DNA of 64,000 nt from Glandiceps talaboti (taxonomy: Eukaryota; Hemichordata; Enteropneusta; Spengelidae). The stretch spans positions 4,884,001 to 4,948,000 of the forward strand of contig NC_135561.1 of the NCBI RefSeq assembly GCF_964340395.1, in the 5' to 3' direction. Shown in pieces: positions 60,386 to 64,000 of this stretch. The position numbers were made by a program, and so were the translations under genes. Positions within the stretch are counted from its first letter, which is position 1. Every line of letters begins with the position of its first letter. The notes beneath the pieces were generated by a model that ran no database searches, was not told the DNA's origin, and saw nothing but the letters and a program-made list of their open reading frames with translations.

Positions 60386-61463
60386 AGATATATATATATA
60401 TATTATATGTATATATTACATCATTTACTTCTACATTTCTTATTGGGATCGTTTAAGTGTATTAATGTGTGTATATATGCCCATTTATCTGTAATTTGTG
60501 TTCATGATGTGTGTGTAATGAAGAAAGTAATTAAAGACCAACTGCCACATTCTCTTTACGGCTAAAAATTGTACAAAATAAATTGACTTCACACAGTAAA
60601 TAGTCACTTTTTCTGCTTTGTACATTTTCATCACATTGAAGTGCAACACTTCTAGAGGCAAATACTAGTAAAGTCAGTAAATATTAAAAAAACAGTCACG
60701 TCACCTTTATTCACCCTGTTTGGTCATAATTTCATTTGCAATATTTTCAACATCAAATCACTCTATATCTGATCATTCTAATTTTATTATACTGCTTTCA
60801 TTACATTATTTTCTATATTCTGAAATACAGCCCAATGCCACGAGACACATCAAGTTGATAGCTAGATTACATCAGTACATTTACATTTAAATTGATCTTG
60901 CTACAGTTAGACATGACAAATATAGCCCAGATTTTAATTTTTATTCTTCTACGTGGGAAATCAGGGACAAAAGTTCATAATTTTCACTGAACCCTGTCAC
61001 AGCTGTTGATAATGAGTACATGTTTGTTGATTTCATTTCAGGTAAAAGATGTCAATCTCTTGACATGCCATGTGATGTGTCATGTGATCTGGAATTACTC
61101 ACTGTCACACTACGATGATGTCATATCTTTAAATCTCTAATTTGCATGACGATCACGGATCAGCTCTTGACTTGAAGCACTTTAGGTGTTCCGTCTAGTC
61201 CAAATAGGTAACACTGATATACTATTTTTAATTTAAATCAATATTGAAACTCTCTAAAGTATCTACATATCAATTTATGGTTTGAATATAATGCGTATAA
61301 AGAAATCCTATAGTGTTTAATATTTTCCCTATACAATTTACAAATTCTTGAGACATAAAATGTACCAGTATTTGTGCAAACAGAAGCATTCGGTGTGACT
61401 TGACCCTTTTTGCCGCCATTCAACAGAACTAGTCTGGTGTTAAATGTATATGAATTCCTTATA

Positions 61464-61496
<33 letters not shown>

Positions 61497-62047
61497 CTGA
61501 TTTATACAAATATGGTAAAACGTTACACTTATTGGTGCTTGAATTACGAATTTAACAGTGCACTTTTAAAGGCGGACAGTAAACAGTGATTAAACTAAAA
61601 GTTAATTCATGAAATGAATTTTTAATACTTCCAAACATTCAACACATTCCACACTTGAATGAAGTTAGAGAGAGTGTACTAGGGTTCAATAGGGATTTAG
61701 AAAGCATCTTCTTTTCTGCAATGTGATGTGAATTAGGTTCACAATTCTTGTTACCTGGAATATAATAAACTACCCAGGCACTTCATAGAACTAACAATCA
61801 TTCACTTTCTTGCTTGACACCATGACTTCCACTCCATGAACTACACATGCATAATTACTACTGTACAGTATATGCAAACATCGGAATGCCTTCACCATCT
61901 TCTGGCCTGATATGAAATGCTGTTTACATTGCAACCTGTGATTTTGCTTCATTTTCTCACTAACCACTTGTATCGCTAGCAATGACAAAAGACTAATATG
62001 GTTTGATAAGTATACACTCAAACTGACTGGTTTGAAAAAGAAAACAT

Positions 62048-62546
62048 ACTCAAACTGATTGGTCACAATGGGGAGTGATAACATACATCAGCCGAACTGA
62101 CTATATTCAAATGATGTCATTATGTAAATGAACACTCAAACTGATTGGTCACGATGAGGAGTGATAACGTACATCAGCCTAATTGACTATATTCAAATGA
62201 AGTCATTATGTAAATGAACACTCAAACTGATTGGTCACAATGGGGAGTGATAACATACATCAGCCTAAATTGACTATATTCAAATGAAGTCATTATGTAA
62301 ATGAACACTCAAACTGATTGGTCACAATGGGGAGTGATAACATACATCAGCCTAACTGACTATATTCAAATGAAGTCATTATGTAAATGAACACTCAAAT
62401 TGATTGGTCATGATGAGGAGTGATAACGTACTTCAGCCTAACTGACTATATTCAAATGAAGTCATTATGTAAATGAACACTCAAACTGATTGGTCACAAT
62501 GGGGAGTGATAATGTACATCAGCCTAATTGACTATATTCAAATGAA
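62048..62546. repeat. 86-bp tandem repeat, about six copies
   Basis: The unit begins ACTCAAACTGATTGGTCACA, passes GGAGTGATAACATACATCAG and ends ATTATGTAAATGAAC. Copies are over 90 percent alike by eye. Each contains ATTGGTCA, a CCAAT-type sequence on the minus strand. Confidence 0.92.
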
Positions 62547-64000
62547 GTCAATACATAAATGTAAGTGTGCTCTCATTAAGATGAGACAAGAGTGGCATAT
62601 AGGGAATATTATGTAAATATTTACACAGGCCTGCCGTTAGGGGCATGGTTAAATTAACCCTGTGCTGTTGCTATCATTACAAGTGGTTAGTTAGACACCA
62701 GAAACAAAATCACAGATCATGATGTAAACAAGCTAAACTGCTATAGCCTATGTACAAGCCTACCATACATAGTATACAGTATGAAAAATATGGACACCTT
62801 TCCAGTTTACCCCGAATACGTTTCAGGACTCCCAAAGTACACAACAAGACATATCGAATTATCAAGGCATGTCAACTTAATCACATGGGTAAACACATAT
62901 ATGGAATGCCTGTAATATGGTAATGTCAATGGTGAATAGTCAACATACACATAAATTCATATACTCTCCACATTTATTGTTCACAGCTGATATCAAATAA
63001 TCCACCTTAACTCACACAGACTTAGTGATTATGACTTTGGTTAATCCTTTGTTTCACTGTACAACAGTAAAACAGATGTTACACAAATTCAAAATAAAAC
63101 TATTCTTTACATTTCTACATCATACAATTCGTACATGGACCAACAGTAAAGAGATTCTAGGTTTGCAAGTCAACGTACCCTGACAAGAACATATTGCTAC
63201 TAACTACATGATATATTAAACATAACAACATATACTGACATACATATACATGATATCACATATGTATAACAGCAGCTACAAATGTACACATCACATCATA
63301 ATTTTAAAATAACACATGCATATTTTACTTAATTTCATCTTGCCACGTTCTCTGATATCACTTTACGCAAGGTCAATGAACTTTTATCTAAATTTCTCAA
63401 CTAGTACATTTTTGTGTACAAACAAATGACCCCCTGGTAGAGAGAGGGTTAAATTCTTGGCTAAAAATTACATGTAATGGTAGTGGAATGTTTCAACTGA
63501 TATTTTTTGAGTATCACAGAACCATTGATGACAATTGACATTTAGAAGTATCAGGATCAGAATATAGAAACCCCAACATTTTGTTTAAAATATCAATGGT
63601 ACATGTATCTCTATATTTATGAAGAACAATTTTAGTTCAATTTGTACATAATTTAATAATCTAGTCCTAATAGGAATGGTTTATTAAATAATCTACAAAT
63701 TTAAATGAAATAGCTCTACATCAACTGTGTATAGCTAGTGTACAGCATAGTCTAAAAAGATATTTACTGTGGACTCCTCTTTTGAATAATGAAGGTACAT
63801 GTACATGTAACATTTTATACCAAACTATTTATTGAATAGATTGTACCAAAGAGGTTCTTGAGTGTGAAATGTGACATTTAAAAAAATATACATTGATGAT
63901 TCATTTAGTAAGTAATATATCATTTTTAACTTTTGTAACCTATTAAATACAGACAAAACATAATCTGAAAATATTAAACGATGGATAAAATCACTGCCTT

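Overview
The window is nuclear DNA from an animal, and nothing in it is bacterial. It is AT-rich. Five split genes have GT-AG introns whose phases all close, separated by long introns full of microsatellites, minisatellites and small inverted-repeat elements. The gene content suggests a marine invertebrate: an SLC22 carrier, a clan-2 cytochrome P450, two secreted kringle proteins whose C-terminal domain resembles short-chain collagen C4 of sponges, and a single TPD52-type gene. A hemichordate or amphioxus fits well, but a mollusc or other lophotrochozoan cannot be excluded. No taxon-diagnostic marker is present.

Layout: 2-11049 (+) is a complete ten-exon SLC22-type transporter of 559 aa. 11050-14516 is intergenic and holds three inverted-repeat elements, one of them a hAT-like MITE with an 8-bp target duplication. 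14517-17170 (+) is a complete three-exon P450 of 518 aa. 20593-27616 (-) and 30162-37517 (-) are two tandem paralogues with the same five-exon plan: signal peptide, coiled-coil-like segment with a furin-type RxKR site, kringle, linker, C4-like domain. Between them lies a copied fragment of the second gene's last exon, bounded by 53-bp direct repeats. 41631-53850 (-) is a TPD52-family gene assembled here from eight exons, including two look-alike 60-bp cassette exons. 53851-64000 has no convincing gene and is dominated by minisatellites.

The five genes do not form a pathway. SLC22 and the P450 are typical xenobiotic or metabolite handling genes. The kringle/C4-like pair looks like a secreted, proteolytically processed family expanded by local duplication. 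TPD52 acts in membrane trafficking.

The most informative non-genic signal is a family of roughly 460-bp foldback elements at 24697, 25853, 26650 and 34483. All four have matching 9-bp flanks, and one carries a second transposon nested inside it with its own 4-bp duplication. I saw no tRNA, rRNA, CRISPR or viral gene. Exon limits were read by eye and may be off by a base in places.
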